64,000 nucleotides of DNA from an uncultured Isoptericola sp. (GTDB taxonomy: Bacteria; Actinomycetota; Actinomycetes; Actinomycetales; Cellulomonadaceae), in NCBI GenBank assembly GCA_947497265.1, contig CANMFP010000001.1:620001-684000 (forward strand), given 5' to 3'. Under the pieces are notes generated by a model. That model was not told where the DNA came from, made no database searches, and was given only the letters and a program-made list of their open reading frames with translations. The translations under genes were made by a program, and so were the position numbers. Positions 42,846 to 51,635 of the stretch are shown piece after piece; positions within the stretch are counted from its first letter, which is position 1; each line of letters opens with the position of its first letter.

Positions 42846-45800
42846 TGTTGGTGCTCCCTCTCGACGTCCAGTCCGGTGTCGGGGTCGTAGGTCACGACGT
42901 GCCCCGCAAGCACTGCTCGGCGATCGTCGTCGAAGGGCAGGACGAGTTGTCCGGCGAGGTCCGGCGATTCCTGCCACGCCTCACGCACGCGATCCTCCAG
43001 CACCTCGATCACCTGGTCTCCGTTGACACCTGCAGCCAACCAGATCGGCAACCGGACCGACGTACCCGCCAAGGTTCGTCGCAGTCGTGTCGGGGGAAGT
43101 TCACCCATCGGGAGCAGTGCCGATGCATCCGGGCCGTCCAGCCAGTCGGGCAGACGCCACTGGCCTCCGCCGTCCTCCTGGACGACGAGCACCTCGATGC
43201 TGTCCTCCGAGTCACGCACCTGAGCGCGGCCCTCGGCGTCGGCCTCCCCCGCACTGCCGTCCAGCCACCCGACCAGACCGCTCCCGGACCGTTTCGGCTC
43301 GCCGAGCCGGAAACTGCGTGCCCGACTCTCGGTGGCCTGACGCTCGGCCTCCGCCCGGCGTCGAGCGTCGGCCATGGCGCCCTGCCAGGAGTCCGGGCCG
43401 AGCGCCGCGTCGGAGTAAGCCTCGTGGACCAGCGGGGCGATCTCGTCCGGGAGCACCACGGGGGCGTCGTCCTTCTCACGCTGCTGCACCTGAGCCGCCG
43501 CCCGGTACAGCAGGTGAGCGTCGTAGACTGACACGCTGCCCTTCGGAAAGGCTGGCGGTTCGACGGTCCAGTCATCGACCCCGACGACAACGGCACGGGG
43601 TTCGCGCATCGCTGCGGGACGCGCCTCTGCGGATCGGTGGTGCCGGTGCAGGCGGCCGATGCGCTGGAGCAGTAGGTCGGTCGGTGCGAGGTCGGTGACG
43701 AGCAGGTCGAAGTCCAAATCGAGGCTCTGCTCGACCACCTGGGTCGCGACGACGACGAGCGCATGGGGACGCACGGCTTCGGACGGACCTTCAGGAGGTC
43801 CCAACTCGTCGCGAAGTCGCGCCTCCCGCGCCTTGCGGTCGCTCGCCAGAAAGCGCGAGTGCAGGAGCCGCACCTCGACGGTCTCCTCGTCCAGAGCATT
43901 CTTCACTGCCCGGTAGGTCTCCTGAGCCCGCGCCACGGTGTTACGAACGACCAGCACGCACCCGCCGTCAGCCGTCTCTGCTGCCAGCATCCGAGCGATG
44001 TCGTCGTCGGCGATGGTCTGGATGCGCACGGCACGCCGTCGTGCCACGCCGCCCACGACGACTGAGGATCGTCGGCCGTCGACCGCGTACGTCACGCGGG
44101 TCGAGGCCGGCACGTGCTCAGTTCCCACCGCCTCAGAGCTCGGATCTCTGCCTTCCGCGGCGACCTTCGCTGGCCCACCGGTGTACCTCCGGCGCGCTCG
44201 TCGCCGCGGTGCCGGTTCGGAGGTCGATCGACGTCCTCTCTCGTAGGCCTCGAGCAGATCAGCCCGCAAGCGTGGCGGGAGCGTCGCCGACAAGGCAACC
44301 ACGGGGACTCCGTAGGCGCCGAGCCACTCGAGCGTCCGCAACAGATAGATGTTCATGTAGGCATCGAACGCATGGACCTCGTCCAAAACCACGACTTTGC
44401 GCGCCAACGCCAGATGGCGCAGCGCGACGTGCCGGGACTGCAGCGCCGCGAACAGGACCTGATCGATGGTCCCGACCACGAAGTCGGCGAGCACTCCTTT
44501 GCGACGCCCCGTCATCCACCCGTCGACGTAGGCGCCGCCGTCGTCCCGGCGCGCGCGTCGCGGGCTGTCCTGCCCCACACTGGTCGTCCGCGAGGGCCCT
44601 CGCGGCACTCGCGCAAAGTCGGGATTGAGCCAAGCCTTGCCGTGGGCGAGGTAGACCGAGTGCCGGCGGTCGTCGGCGTCCTGGTCCTCGTCTCCGGCCT
44701 CCGTGCCGTCGGGGGTGAGCGCCTCCTCGGCAGAGTATTCGTCCACCTTCACAAGCCACCGCATGATGCGCGAGAACATCGCATCGCTCGTTGCCTGCGT
44801 CGGGAGCGCCACCATGAGCCCAGCCAAGCCGGCACGCGCCGCCAGGATTTCCGCCGCTGCGAGTGCCGACTCCGTCTTCCCTTCTCCCATGGGCGCCTCA
44901 ACTATCAGCATCCCCGCCGCATCCATCTCTCGGGCGGCTGCGACCGTAGCCACCTGGACCGGCCGCGCCAGGGCACCGTCGGGAAGGTCGAACCGCGACC
45001 GCATGATCTCGTCAGCGGCAAGCCCCAGATCTGTCGCGCCCCATGGGTGCGGCAACCTGATCTGCGACCAGGCTCGCTCGAGCCTCTCCTCGTCGTCATC
45101 GTCAGGCTGCTCCAACGGACGTGCATCGCCCACCGCGACGAGGGGAAAGAGCTCGGCGTTCGAAGCAATCCAGTCGGCCACGACGACGATGCTGAGAACC
45201 AGTGCCAATGTCGTCTGCGGCAGTTCCCGCCACGACCCGATGTGGTTCGCCGCACCGGTGCGGCACGTCATGTGATCAAGGAGCTCGGTCTGGACGTTCT
45301 GCCACGATCCGATCCCGAGCAGCTCGCCGATCATCGTCGCTCCACCACCGACGAGGCGTCGCGCCCCTCGGGCGCGGTTGAGCTCGCCGGCGCCGGGCGG
45401 TATGCCGTGGTGGCCGCCGATGACGGACCCGAGTGCGGTTGCCGAGTGCACGTCGACTCCCCGCCGCTCCTCGAGCCAGCGTTCGAGGATCGCCTGGCCC
45501 GCAAGTCCATGCGGCATGGTCGATCGCTCGGGAATCACTTGCGGCATGGCTAAACCCGCTCGCACCATCTCGTCGCGCAGAACGTTGACCTGTACCGCGA
45601 ACGCCGGAGTCGCCTTGCCGATGTCGTGCGCCCCGGCAAGGAACGTCAACAACGTTCTGCCGGACTCGTCGCTGCCGCACGAGGCGGACACCAGATCCTT
45701 GATTGATGGCGGGAGCCACTCGTCCCACAAGCGTCCGGCCACGGCCGCCGAGTCCTGGAGGTGTCGCCACAACGGCGACCACGCCTCAGTCCCCACAGGT

Positions 45801-45868
45801 CGAGGTGGGGAGCTCTTGGCCCACACACGCCGTGACCTCTCCGACAGCCCGGAACGCGATCCAGTCAT
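42842..45868 (-). CDS. cas3: CRISPR-associated helicase-nuclease Cas3 (type I-E)
   Basis: 1008 residues, first gene of the cas operon. HD nuclease at the N-terminus: H in WRHLQDSAAVA, HD in AGAHDIGKATPAF (H81/D82), MPHGLAGQ, GGHHGIPPG and VVVADWIASN. SF2 helicase follows: EAPMGEGKTESAL (near 328), LDEVHAFD (D near 496), LSATLPP, and QRIGRLHRHH near 750. All catalytic residues expected for the family are present. It unwinds and degrades the non-target strand after Cascade binding. GAGG lies 8 nt before the ATG. Long acidic or basic insertions (EAGDEDQDADDRR; RRRARRRYTGG) are typical of actinobacterial Cas3. Confidence 0.95.
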   Translation of the reverse strand: MTGSRSGLSERSRRVWAKSSPPRPVGTEAWSPLWRHLQDSAAVAGRLWDEWLPPSIKDLVSASCGSDESGRTLLTFLAGAHDIGKATPAFAVQVNVLRDEMVRAGLAMPQVIPERSTMPHGLAGQAILERWLEERRGVDVHSATALGSVIGGHHGIPPGAGELNRARGARRLVGGGATMIGELLGIGSWQNVQTELLDHMTCRTGAANHIGSWRELPQTTLALVLSIVVVADWIASNAELFPLVAVGDARPLEQPDDDDEERLERAWSQIRLPHPWGATDLGLAADEIMRSRFDLPDGALARPVQVATVAAAREMDAAGMLIVEAPMGEGKTESALAAAEILAARAGLAGLMVALPTQATSDAMFSRIMRWLVKVDEYSAEEALTPDGTEAGDEDQDADDRRHSVYLAHGKAWLNPDFARVPRGPSRTTSVGQDSPRRARRDDGGAYVDGWMTGRRKGVLADFVVGTIDQVLFAALQSRHVALRHLALARKVVVLDEVHAFDAYMNIYLLRTLEWLGAYGVPVVALSATLPPRLRADLLEAYERGRRSTSEPAPRRRARRRYTGGPAKVAAEGRDPSSEAVGTEHVPASTRVTYAVDGRRSSVVVGGVARRRAVRIQTIADDDIARMLAAETADGGCVLVVRNTVARAQETYRAVKNALDEETVEVRLLHSRFLASDRKAREARLRDELGPPEGPSEAVRPHALVVVATQVVEQSLDLDFDLLVTDLAPTDLLLQRIGRLHRHHRSAEARPAAMREPRAVVVGVDDWTVEPPAFPKGSVSVYDAHLLYRAAAQVQQREKDDAPVVLPDEIAPLVHEAYSDAALGPDSWQGAMADARRRAEAERQATESRARSFRLGEPKRSGSGLVGWLDGSAGEADAEGRAQVRDSEDSIEVLVVQEDGGGQWRLPDWLDGPDASALLPMGELPPTRLRRTLAGTSVRLPIWLAAGVNGDQVIEVLEDRVREAWQESPDLAGQLVLPFDDDRRAVLAGHVVTYDPDTGLDVEREHQQ

Positions 45869-46194
45869 CGGCCGTCCTCGATGCGTCCCCTTGCGATCTC
45901 GATCGGTCTTCTCCGTATATCGAGCGCAGCCCACACCGAGTTCGTCGAACAGAAGACCAATGCCGCCAGCTCCTCCCTGAGCAACTCGCATCTACCGTCC
46001 CATGACCCCCTGACATGCGTTCGCATCGGGGTCGACATGACCTTCCTCCCGCACGTCGAGGCGGCGCAGAAGGTGCACGTCCACGTGGCGACGATCGCCG
46101 CCTGCGGCACGCTCGGCGAGTACACGGCAACCAACCTGCAGCTGCTCGACACGGCGACGACGTGACCGACGGCTTGGACCCTAGAGTGGCGCGC
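45869..46194. other. Intergenic region upstream of cas3
   Basis: About 325 bp between the divergent cas3 and padR genes. On the minus strand GATATAC at about 45914-45920 could be a -10 for cas3, with no convincing -35. On the plus strand a 42-codon frame (46037-46165, ATG to TGA) reads MTFLPHVEAAQKVHVHVATIAACGTLGEYTATNLQ; it has no good ribosome-binding site and may be a fragment of an older gene. Nothing else is supported. Confidence 0.4.
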
Positions 46195-46743
46195 ATGGCC
46201 CACGTGATCCTCGGACTGCTGCTGATCGCGCCGCAGAGCCTCTACGACCTCGTCAAGAGCTTCGAGGCCGGCGTCTCGCTCTTCTACAGCGCCAGCTCCG
46301 GGAGCATCAAGCGCGCCCTCGACGGCCTGCTGGCGCGCGGGGCGATCGAGGTGGCGAGCGTGGACGCCGGCGCCCGCGGGCGCAAGGTCTACCGCGTCAC
46401 CGAGTCCGGGCACCGGGAGTTCGAGGCGTGGATGACCGGGGAGGTCACCGGCCCGGACCTGGAGACCGCCGCCCTCTCGCGGCTCTTCTTCCTCGGGCTG
46501 CTGCCCTCGCAGGACCGTGTGCCCGTGCTGGAGGGCATCGTGCGGCGGCTCGAGGCGGAGCTCGCACAGTTCCGCGGGCTCGACGCACAGCTCGACGGCG
46601 TCGAGATCCCCGCCGGGCTCGAGGACGTCGCCACCCACCAGCGCGCGACGCTCGGCTACGGCATCGCCTCCGTGCACCACGCGCTGGGCTGGTTCCGGGA
46701 GCACCTCGACCGCGAGCGGGCGCGCGGCCAGGCAGAACGCTGA
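46195..46743 (+). CDS. PadR-family transcriptional regulator
   Basis: 182 residues. N-terminal winged helix VILGLLLIAPQSLYDLVKSFEAGVSLFYSASSGSIKRALDGLLARGAIEV followed by VYRVTESGHREFEAWM, the PadR/Vir-like pattern, and a C-terminal helical dimerisation domain (about 95-180). PadR proteins repress transporter or detoxification genes. The neighbouring pgm is 57 nt downstream on the same strand but is not a usual PadR target. Ligand unknown. Confidence 0.85.
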   Translation: MAHVILGLLLIAPQSLYDLVKSFEAGVSLFYSASSGSIKRALDGLLARGAIEVASVDAGARGRKVYRVTESGHREFEAWMTGEVTGPDLETAALSRLFFLGLLPSQDRVPVLEGIVRRLEAELAQFRGLDAQLDGVEIPAGLEDVATHQRATLGYGIASVHHALGWFREHLDRERARGQAER

Positions 46744-46800
46744 TCCGCCGGGCTGGCCGAGGGGGGAGACACACCTCGTCACGGCTGGCAGTATCGAGGC

Positions 46801-48483
46801 ATGCACGAGCGCGCAGGGCAGACCGCCCAGGATCAGGACCTCATCGACGTCGACCAGGTGGTCGGCGCGTACTACGACCGCAAGCCCGACGTGGAGGACC
46901 CTGCCCAGCAGGTCGTCTTCGGCACCTCGGGCCACCGCGGCTCCAGCCTGGACGGCGCCTTCAACGAGGCGCACATCGCCGCCGTCACGCAGGCGATCGT
47001 CGAGTACCGGGCGGCCCAGGGCACGGACGGCCCGCTGTTCCTCGGCCGCGACACCCACGCCCTGTCGCGGCCCGCCTGGCAGACCGCGCTCGAGGTGCTC
47101 GCCGGCGCGGGCGTGACCGTCATGATCGACGCCCGCGACTCGTACACCCCGACGCCCGCGGTCTCGCAGTCGATCCTCATCCACAACGGGGCGGCGTCGG
47201 ACGAAGGGCTGCGCACCGCGGGCCCGGGCGCCGCGGACGGGATCGTCGTCACGCCGTCGCACAACCCGCCGCGGGACGGCGGGTTCAAGTACAACCCGCC
47301 CCACGGCGGGCCCGCGGACTCCGACGCGACGAGCTGGATCGCCGACCGCGCGAACGAGCTGCTCCGGGCCGGCGGTCTCGCGCGCATCCACCGCGTCTCG
47401 CTGGACACGGCGCTGGCCGCCGCCACGACGCACAAGCACGACTACCTCTCGACGTACGTCGACGACCTCGCGAACATGCTCGACCTGGACGCGATCCGCG
47501 AGTCGGGCGTGCGCATCGGCGCCGACCCGCTCGGCGGGGCATCCGTGGAGTACTGGGGCGCGATCGGCGAGCGCTACGGGCTCGACCTCACGGTCGTGAA
47601 CCCGCAGGTCGACCCCCGCTGGGCCTTCATGACCCTGGACTGGGACGGCAAGATCCGCATGGACTGCTCCTCCCCGCACGCCATGGCGTCGCTCGTCGCC
47701 ACCATGGCGCCCGACGGCGGGGCTGCGGCCCCGTACGACATCGCGACGGGCAACGACGCGGACGCCGACCGCCACGGCATCGTCACCCCGGACGCCGGCC
47801 TGATGAACCCTAACCACTACCTGGCCGTGGCCATCCAGTACCTGTTCGGCGGCGCGCGGCCCGACTGGCCGGCCGGTGCCGCCATCGGCAAGACGCTCGT
47901 CTCCTCGGCGCTGATCGACCGGGTGGCCGCGGGCCTGGGCCGCGAGCTCACGGAGGTGCCCGTCGGCTTCAAGTGGTTCGTTCCCGGGCTGCTGACCGGC
48001 GACATCGGGTTCGGTGGCGAGGAGTCGGCCGGCGCCTCGTTCCTGCGCCGCGACGGTCGCGTGTGGTCGACCGACAAGGACGGCCTGCTGCTCGCGCTGC
48101 TGGGCGCGGAGATCATCGCCACGACCGGGCGGTCCCCGTCGCAGCACCACGCCGAGCTGGTGGCCGAGCACGGCGAGTCCTGGTACGCCCGCGTCGACGC
48201 TCCGGCGTCGCGCGAGGAGAAGGGCCGCCTGGCGGCGCTCTCCCCGGACCAGGTCACCTCGACGACGCTCGCGGGCTCCGAGATCACCGCGAAGCTCACC
48301 GAGGCGCCCGGCAACGGCGCGAAGATCGGCGGGCTGAAGGTGACGACGGCGGACGCCTGGTTCGCGGCGCGCCCCTCGGGCACGGAGGACGTCTACAAGA
48401 TCTACGCCGAGTCGTTCGTCTCCGCCGACCATCTGGCCGAGGTGCAGGCCGCGGCGAAGCAGGTCGTGGGCGAGGCGCTCTGA
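46801..48483 (+). CDS. pgm: Phosphoglucomutase (alpha-D-glucose phosphate-specific)
   Basis: 560 residues, normal length. Interconverts glucose 1-phosphate and glucose 6-phosphate. N-terminal [20 protein letters not shown], active-site phosphoserine in [13 protein letters not shown] (Ser153), metal loop [10 protein letters not shown] (D319, D321, D323), sugar loop [12 protein letters not shown] and phosphate-binding [15 protein letters not shown]. This is the E. coli Pgm subfamily. Links central metabolism to glycogen and cell-wall sugars. Confidence 0.96.
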   Translation: MHERAGQTAQDQDLIDVDQVVGAYYDRKPDVEDPAQQVVFGTSGHRGSSLDGAFNEAHIAAVTQAIVEYRAAQGTDGPLFLGRDTHALSRPAWQTALEVLAGAGVTVMIDARDSYTPTPAVSQSILIHNGAASDEGLRTAGPGAADGIVVTPSHNPPRDGGFKYNPPHGGPADSDATSWIADRANELLRAGGLARIHRVSLDTALAAATTHKHDYLSTYVDDLANMLDLDAIRESGVRIGADPLGGASVEYWGAIGERYGLDLTVVNPQVDPRWAFMTLDWDGKIRMDCSSPHAMASLVATMAPDGGAAAPYDIATGNDADADRHGIVTPDAGLMNPNHYLAVAIQYLFGGARPDWPAGAAIGKTLVSSALIDRVAAGLGRELTEVPVGFKWFVPGLLTGDIGFGGEESAGASFLRRDGRVWSTDKDGLLLALLGAEIIATTGRSPSQHHAELVAEHGESWYARVDAPASREEKGRLAALSPDQVTSTTLAGSEITAKLTEAPGNGAKIGGLKVTTADAWFAARPSGTEDVYKIYAESFVSADHLAEVQAAAKQVVGEAL

Positions 48484-48502
48484 CGGCGGGCCCGGGCCGC
48501 CG

Positions 48503-48799
48503 TCAGGCCAGCAGGTCCTGGTACTCCGGGTGCCGGTCGACGTACGCCTTGACGAACCGGCACCGGGGGACGATCTTCTCGCCGAGGGAGCGGACGTCGT
48601 CCAGGGCGCCGCGGGCCAGCGCCGAGCCGACGCCCTGGCCCTCGAGCTCCGGGGAGACCTCCGTGTGGGTGAACGTGACGACGCCGTCGCGACGCCGGAA
48701 GTAGGCACCGCCGGCCTCCGTGCCGTCGTCGAGCAGCGCGAGGTAGACGTTCCGGGCGGGGTCAGTGCGGACGGTCACGTGCGGGCGCGAGTCGTTCAT
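48503..48799 (-). CDS. Small GNAT-like N-acetyltransferase (YjdJ type)
   Basis: 98 residues from the second ATG (MNDSRPHV), which leaves a family-typical N-terminus. Contains VVTFTHTEVSPELEGQGVGSALARGALDDVRSLG, the acetyl-CoA loop of the GNAT_2/YjdJ group, and ends CRFVKAYVDRHPEYQDLL. The group includes human NATD1-like proteins; the acceptor is unknown. Convergent with pgm. Confidence 0.88.
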   Translation of the reverse strand: MNDSRPHVTVRTDPARNVYLALLDDGTEAGGAYFRRRDGVVTFTHTEVSPELEGQGVGSALARGALDDVRSLGEKIVPRCRFVKAYVDRHPEYQDLLA

Positions 48800-48873
48800 C
48801 GTCCCATCGTGATGCACCGGTAACCTCCGAGCGACCTCTGGCAGCCACCTGGGGACGGGCTGGGCACCCTACG

Positions 48874-49596
48874 ATGCAGAGCGTGAACGCCAACCTCCGA
48901 CCGGGTCTGCTCCGCGCGGTCGGTCTCGCCGCCGTCCTGACGCTCTGCGCCTGCTCCGCCGAGCCCGAACCTGCCGACGCCGAGGACGGTCCGGGCAGCG
49001 CACCGCAGCACAGCGCCGCAGCCGAGCCCGCCGACGACGCCGGCCCAGACAGTGGGGCGGACGGCAGCGGGTCCGGCGGGACCAACACGGACGGACGGGC
49101 GCTGCCCTCGATCGACAACCTGCCGTCGTGCGGCGAGCTGCACGCGGCCCTCGGCCCCGCGGTGGCCGACCTGGTGGCCCACCCGGACGACCCGGACCCG
49201 GACCCGACGTCGGACGCGGTGCGGTACACCAAGCAGTGCACGTACTTCCCGCCCGCGATCGTCGACGGGTCGGCGGACTTCGAGCAGCTCATGACCGACG
49301 GCGGGTACAGCGTCAGCATCGAGGTCGCGCGGGAGGACGACGAGGCCGAGATGCGCGAGTTCGACCTCGTCGCGGACGAGCCGCGGCTCGCGGAGCACGA
49401 CGGCTACATCGCCACGCTCGGCAACGAGTGGGTCGGCGGCGAGCAGATCGATCCGTTCGGCTACCACTTCGGCCGGTTCAACGTGATGCACGTCGCGACG
49501 TCGCTGTACCTGCAGGACCCGGACAACACTGCACAGCTCACCAACGACTGGGCCCTCGAGGCCTCGATCCGGCTGTACGAGGAGTTCTCGGGCTGA
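48874..49596 (+). CDS. Putative lipoprotein (DUF3558-like)
   Basis: 240 residues. Lipoprotein signal with lipobox LCAC (Cys near 27), then a disordered Asp/Ser/Gly/Pro-rich linker to about residue 75. The folded part has two Cys about 45 residues apart (SCGELHAALG; KQCTYFPPA) and C-terminal helices, resembling DUF3558-type actinobacterial surface lipoproteins. Function unknown. Convergent with the VIT1-type transporter gene. Confidence 0.68.
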   Translation: MQSVNANLRPGLLRAVGLAAVLTLCACSAEPEPADAEDGPGSAPQHSAAAEPADDAGPDSGADGSGSGGTNTDGRALPSIDNLPSCGELHAALGPAVADLVAHPDDPDPDPTSDAVRYTKQCTYFPPAIVDGSADFEQLMTDGGYSVSIEVAREDDEAEMREFDLVADEPRLAEHDGYIATLGNEWVGGEQIDPFGYHFGRFNVMHVATSLYLQDPDNTAQLTNDWALEASIRLYEEFSG

Positions 49597-49612
49597 GCAG
49601 CCGGGCGGCGCG

Positions 49613-50746
49613 TCAGGCCACCGTGGTGCCGAAGGCCAGGCCCAGCGCGTAGGTGACCGCCGCCGCACCGAAACCGATGGCGAGCTGACGCAGCGCCCTC
49701 GTCACCGGGGAGGTGCCGGAGAGCAGGCCGGTCACCGCGCCGGTCACGACGAGGCACACCCCGACCAGCACGGACGCCATGACGACGGCGCCGAGCCCCG
49801 ACATCCCGAACAGGTACGGCAGCACCGGGACGATCGCCCCGGAGGAGAAGAACCAGAAGCTCGAGATCGCGGCGCCCCAGGCGGTGCCGTGCGTCTCGTG
49901 CGTGTCGGGGTGCCCCTCTGTGCTGTCCGACGGTTCCGGGGCGCGCGTGCCGCCGTCGTCCCCGAGGCCCTCCACCGCTCCCGTCGCGGCGAGGCGGGCG
50001 AGCACGGCGTCCGCACGGATCTGGGCCGCGTCGACGTCCAGGCCGCGTGCCCGGTAGACGAGGGCGAGCTCGTTCGCGTCGACGTCGAGGTGCGGCAACG
50101 CGTTGACGGCCTCGGGGTCGGGCGTCGACGCCTCGAGCAGCTCTCGTTGCGAGCGCACGGAGATGTACTCCCCCGCGCCCATCGACAGCGCGCCGGCGAG
50201 CAGGCCCGCGACCCCGGTGACGAGGATGGTCCCCGTGGCGACGCCGGACGCGCCGATGCCGAGCACGAGCGCGAGGTTGGACACGAGACCGTCGTTCGCG
50301 CCGAAGACGGCGGCGCGGAACGTCCCGGACAGGCGGTTGCGGCCGCGCGTGGCGAGGCTGCGCACGACCTCCTCGTGGATCTGTTCGTCGGCAGCCATCT
50401 GTGCGGTGGCGTACTCCTCGCGCCCGTACGTCGAGCGCGCCTCGGCACGCTGAGCGAGCGCCAGGACGAAGACACCGCCGAACCGCCGTGCGAGGAAGGC
50501 GAGGAACCGGGTGCGCGGATCTCCCTGCAGCGGCATGCCGACGTCGTCGCCGAGCAGGTCGAGCCAGTGCTGCTCGTGCCGCCGCTCGGCCGCTGCCAGC
50601 GCGAGCAGGATCTCGCGCTCCTCACCACGACGGCGGGCAGCCAGGTCGCGGTACACGGCCGCCTCGGCGCGCTCGGCGGCCAGGTACCGGCGCCAACGCC
50701 GGACGTCGGCCGAGGTGCGTGCGGCAGCGGGTGTGGCGTCGTCCAT
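49613..50746 (-). CDS. Ferritin-like/VIT1 fusion iron or manganese transporter
   Basis: 377 residues. The N-terminal about 130 residues form a ferritin-like helical bundle with metal-binding acids (RYLAAERAEAAVYRDLA, LAAAERRHEQHWLDLLG, EQIHEEVVRSL). The C-terminal part is a CCC1/VIT1 transporter with five membrane helices: FGANDGLVSNLALVLGIGASG, LLAGALSMGAGEYISVRSQRE, and AAISSFWFFSSGAIVPVLPYLFG. The fusion is the MbfA-like type that exports iron or manganese. Located at the cytoplasmic membrane. Confidence 0.9.
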   Translation of the reverse strand: MDDATPAAARTSADVRRWRRYLAAERAEAAVYRDLAARRRGEEREILLALAAAERRHEQHWLDLLGDDVGMPLQGDPRTRFLAFLARRFGGVFVLALAQRAEARSTYGREEYATAQMAADEQIHEEVVRSLATRGRNRLSGTFRAAVFGANDGLVSNLALVLGIGASGVATGTILVTGVAGLLAGALSMGAGEYISVRSQRELLEASTPDPEAVNALPHLDVDANELALVYRARGLDVDAAQIRADAVLARLAATGAVEGLGDDGGTRAPEPSDSTEGHPDTHETHGTAWGAAISSFWFFSSGAIVPVLPYLFGMSGLGAVVMASVLVGVCLVVTGAVTGLLSGTSPVTRALRQLAIGFGAAAVTYALGLAFGTTVA

Positions 50747-50947
50747 GGGTCACCATGATGCCTTCCGACGGCGGCCCGTGGGTTCCGGTACGCCGTCGAG
50801 CGGTTTCCGGCGGCTCGGACCGCGGGTTTCGGTGATCCGTACGCGAGAGGTTCACCCGGATGTCACCGGGGCAGGGCACAATGTTCCCTGTCGCCCCACG
50901 AGGCGGCATACTCCGTGGGAAACCGAGGAACACCGAGGGACAACGGC

Positions 50948-51577
50948 GTGATCATTGTCAGCACCGACGGCTCCAGCCTGAGCGACACGGGCGGGGCGAT
51001 CGGCTGGGCGTGGGTCGCACACGGCTCAGGCCGCTTCGACTCCGGCGGCGCCTTCGACGGCACCCCGCAGGTCGCGGACCTCACCGCGCTGTGCCGCGCC
51101 GTCGAGGCCCACCCGGGTGAGGAGCCGCTCTTCGTGGAGTCCGCGTCGCAGTACGCGATCCGCTGCGCCTCGGAGTGGCTCGAGGGGTGGAAGGCCCACG
51201 GCTGGCGGACGGCGTCCGGCGGCCCGGTGCAACACCTCGAGCTCGTTCAGACTCTCGACCGGGCGATCACCGACCGCTCCGGCCCGGTCCGGTTCCGGTG
51301 GGTCCGTGGCCACGTCGACAGCCCGTTCACGGAACGCGCCCAGGAGCTCGCACGACTTGCCGCCGAGGACTGGGCTGCCGGGCGCGGCGCCGTCGACGGC
51401 CTGCTGCTGGACGCCGCCGACGCCGGCGTGGGGCGGGGCGAACCGTCGGGACGCACCGCCGCCGAGCAGTCGGCGCGCGACCCCGAGCCCGTCGGTGCGC
51501 GGTGCGGCGACGGCGACCGGTCCCGGACCTCGGCCACCTCCGGCCCGGGCTGGGAGCTGGACACGCTCTTCGACTGA
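50948..51577 (+). CDS. RNase H-fold protein with degenerate active site
   Basis: 209 residues from a GTG; residues 1-140 align along their length with RNase HI (VSTDGSS; WLEGWKAHGWRTASGGPVQHLELVQTLDRAI; RFRWVRGHVDSPFTERAQELARLAAEDWAAG). Of the four catalytic acids only the first (D of STDGS) is kept; the Glu position is Asp (VADLTAL), the DSQY Asp is Ala (ASQY), and the CDELA Asp is Gln (AQELA). It therefore probably binds nucleic acid without cutting. The C-terminal 65 residues are disordered. Followed by a strong terminator. Confidence 0.78.
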   Translation: MIIVSTDGSSLSDTGGAIGWAWVAHGSGRFDSGGAFDGTPQVADLTALCRAVEAHPGEEPLFVESASQYAIRCASEWLEGWKAHGWRTASGGPVQHLELVQTLDRAITDRSGPVRFRWVRGHVDSPFTERAQELARLAAEDWAAGRGAVDGLLLDAADAGVGRGEPSGRTAAEQSARDPEPVGARCGDGDRSRTSATSGPGWELDTLFD

Positions 51578-51580
51578 CAG

Positions 51581-51628
51581 ACGCAGGAGGCCCGCACGAT
51601 CCGGTGGGATCGTGCGGGCCTCCTGCGT
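51581..51628. terminator. Strong bidirectional terminator
   Basis: A perfect 22-bp stem (51581-51602 with 51607-51628) closed by the loop GGTG; the arm begins ACGCAGGAGGCCCGCACGAT. It lies 4 nt after the RNase H-like stop and 8 nt after the convergent flotillin stop, so it can end both transcripts. It is the clearest hairpin in the window. Confidence 0.9.
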
Positions 51629-51635
51629 GCGCGCG

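Noticed and set aside
45865-48708. 947-codon antisense frame opposite padR and pgm
   Set aside because: Arg/Val/Asp-rich shadow of the real plus-strand genes with no domain.
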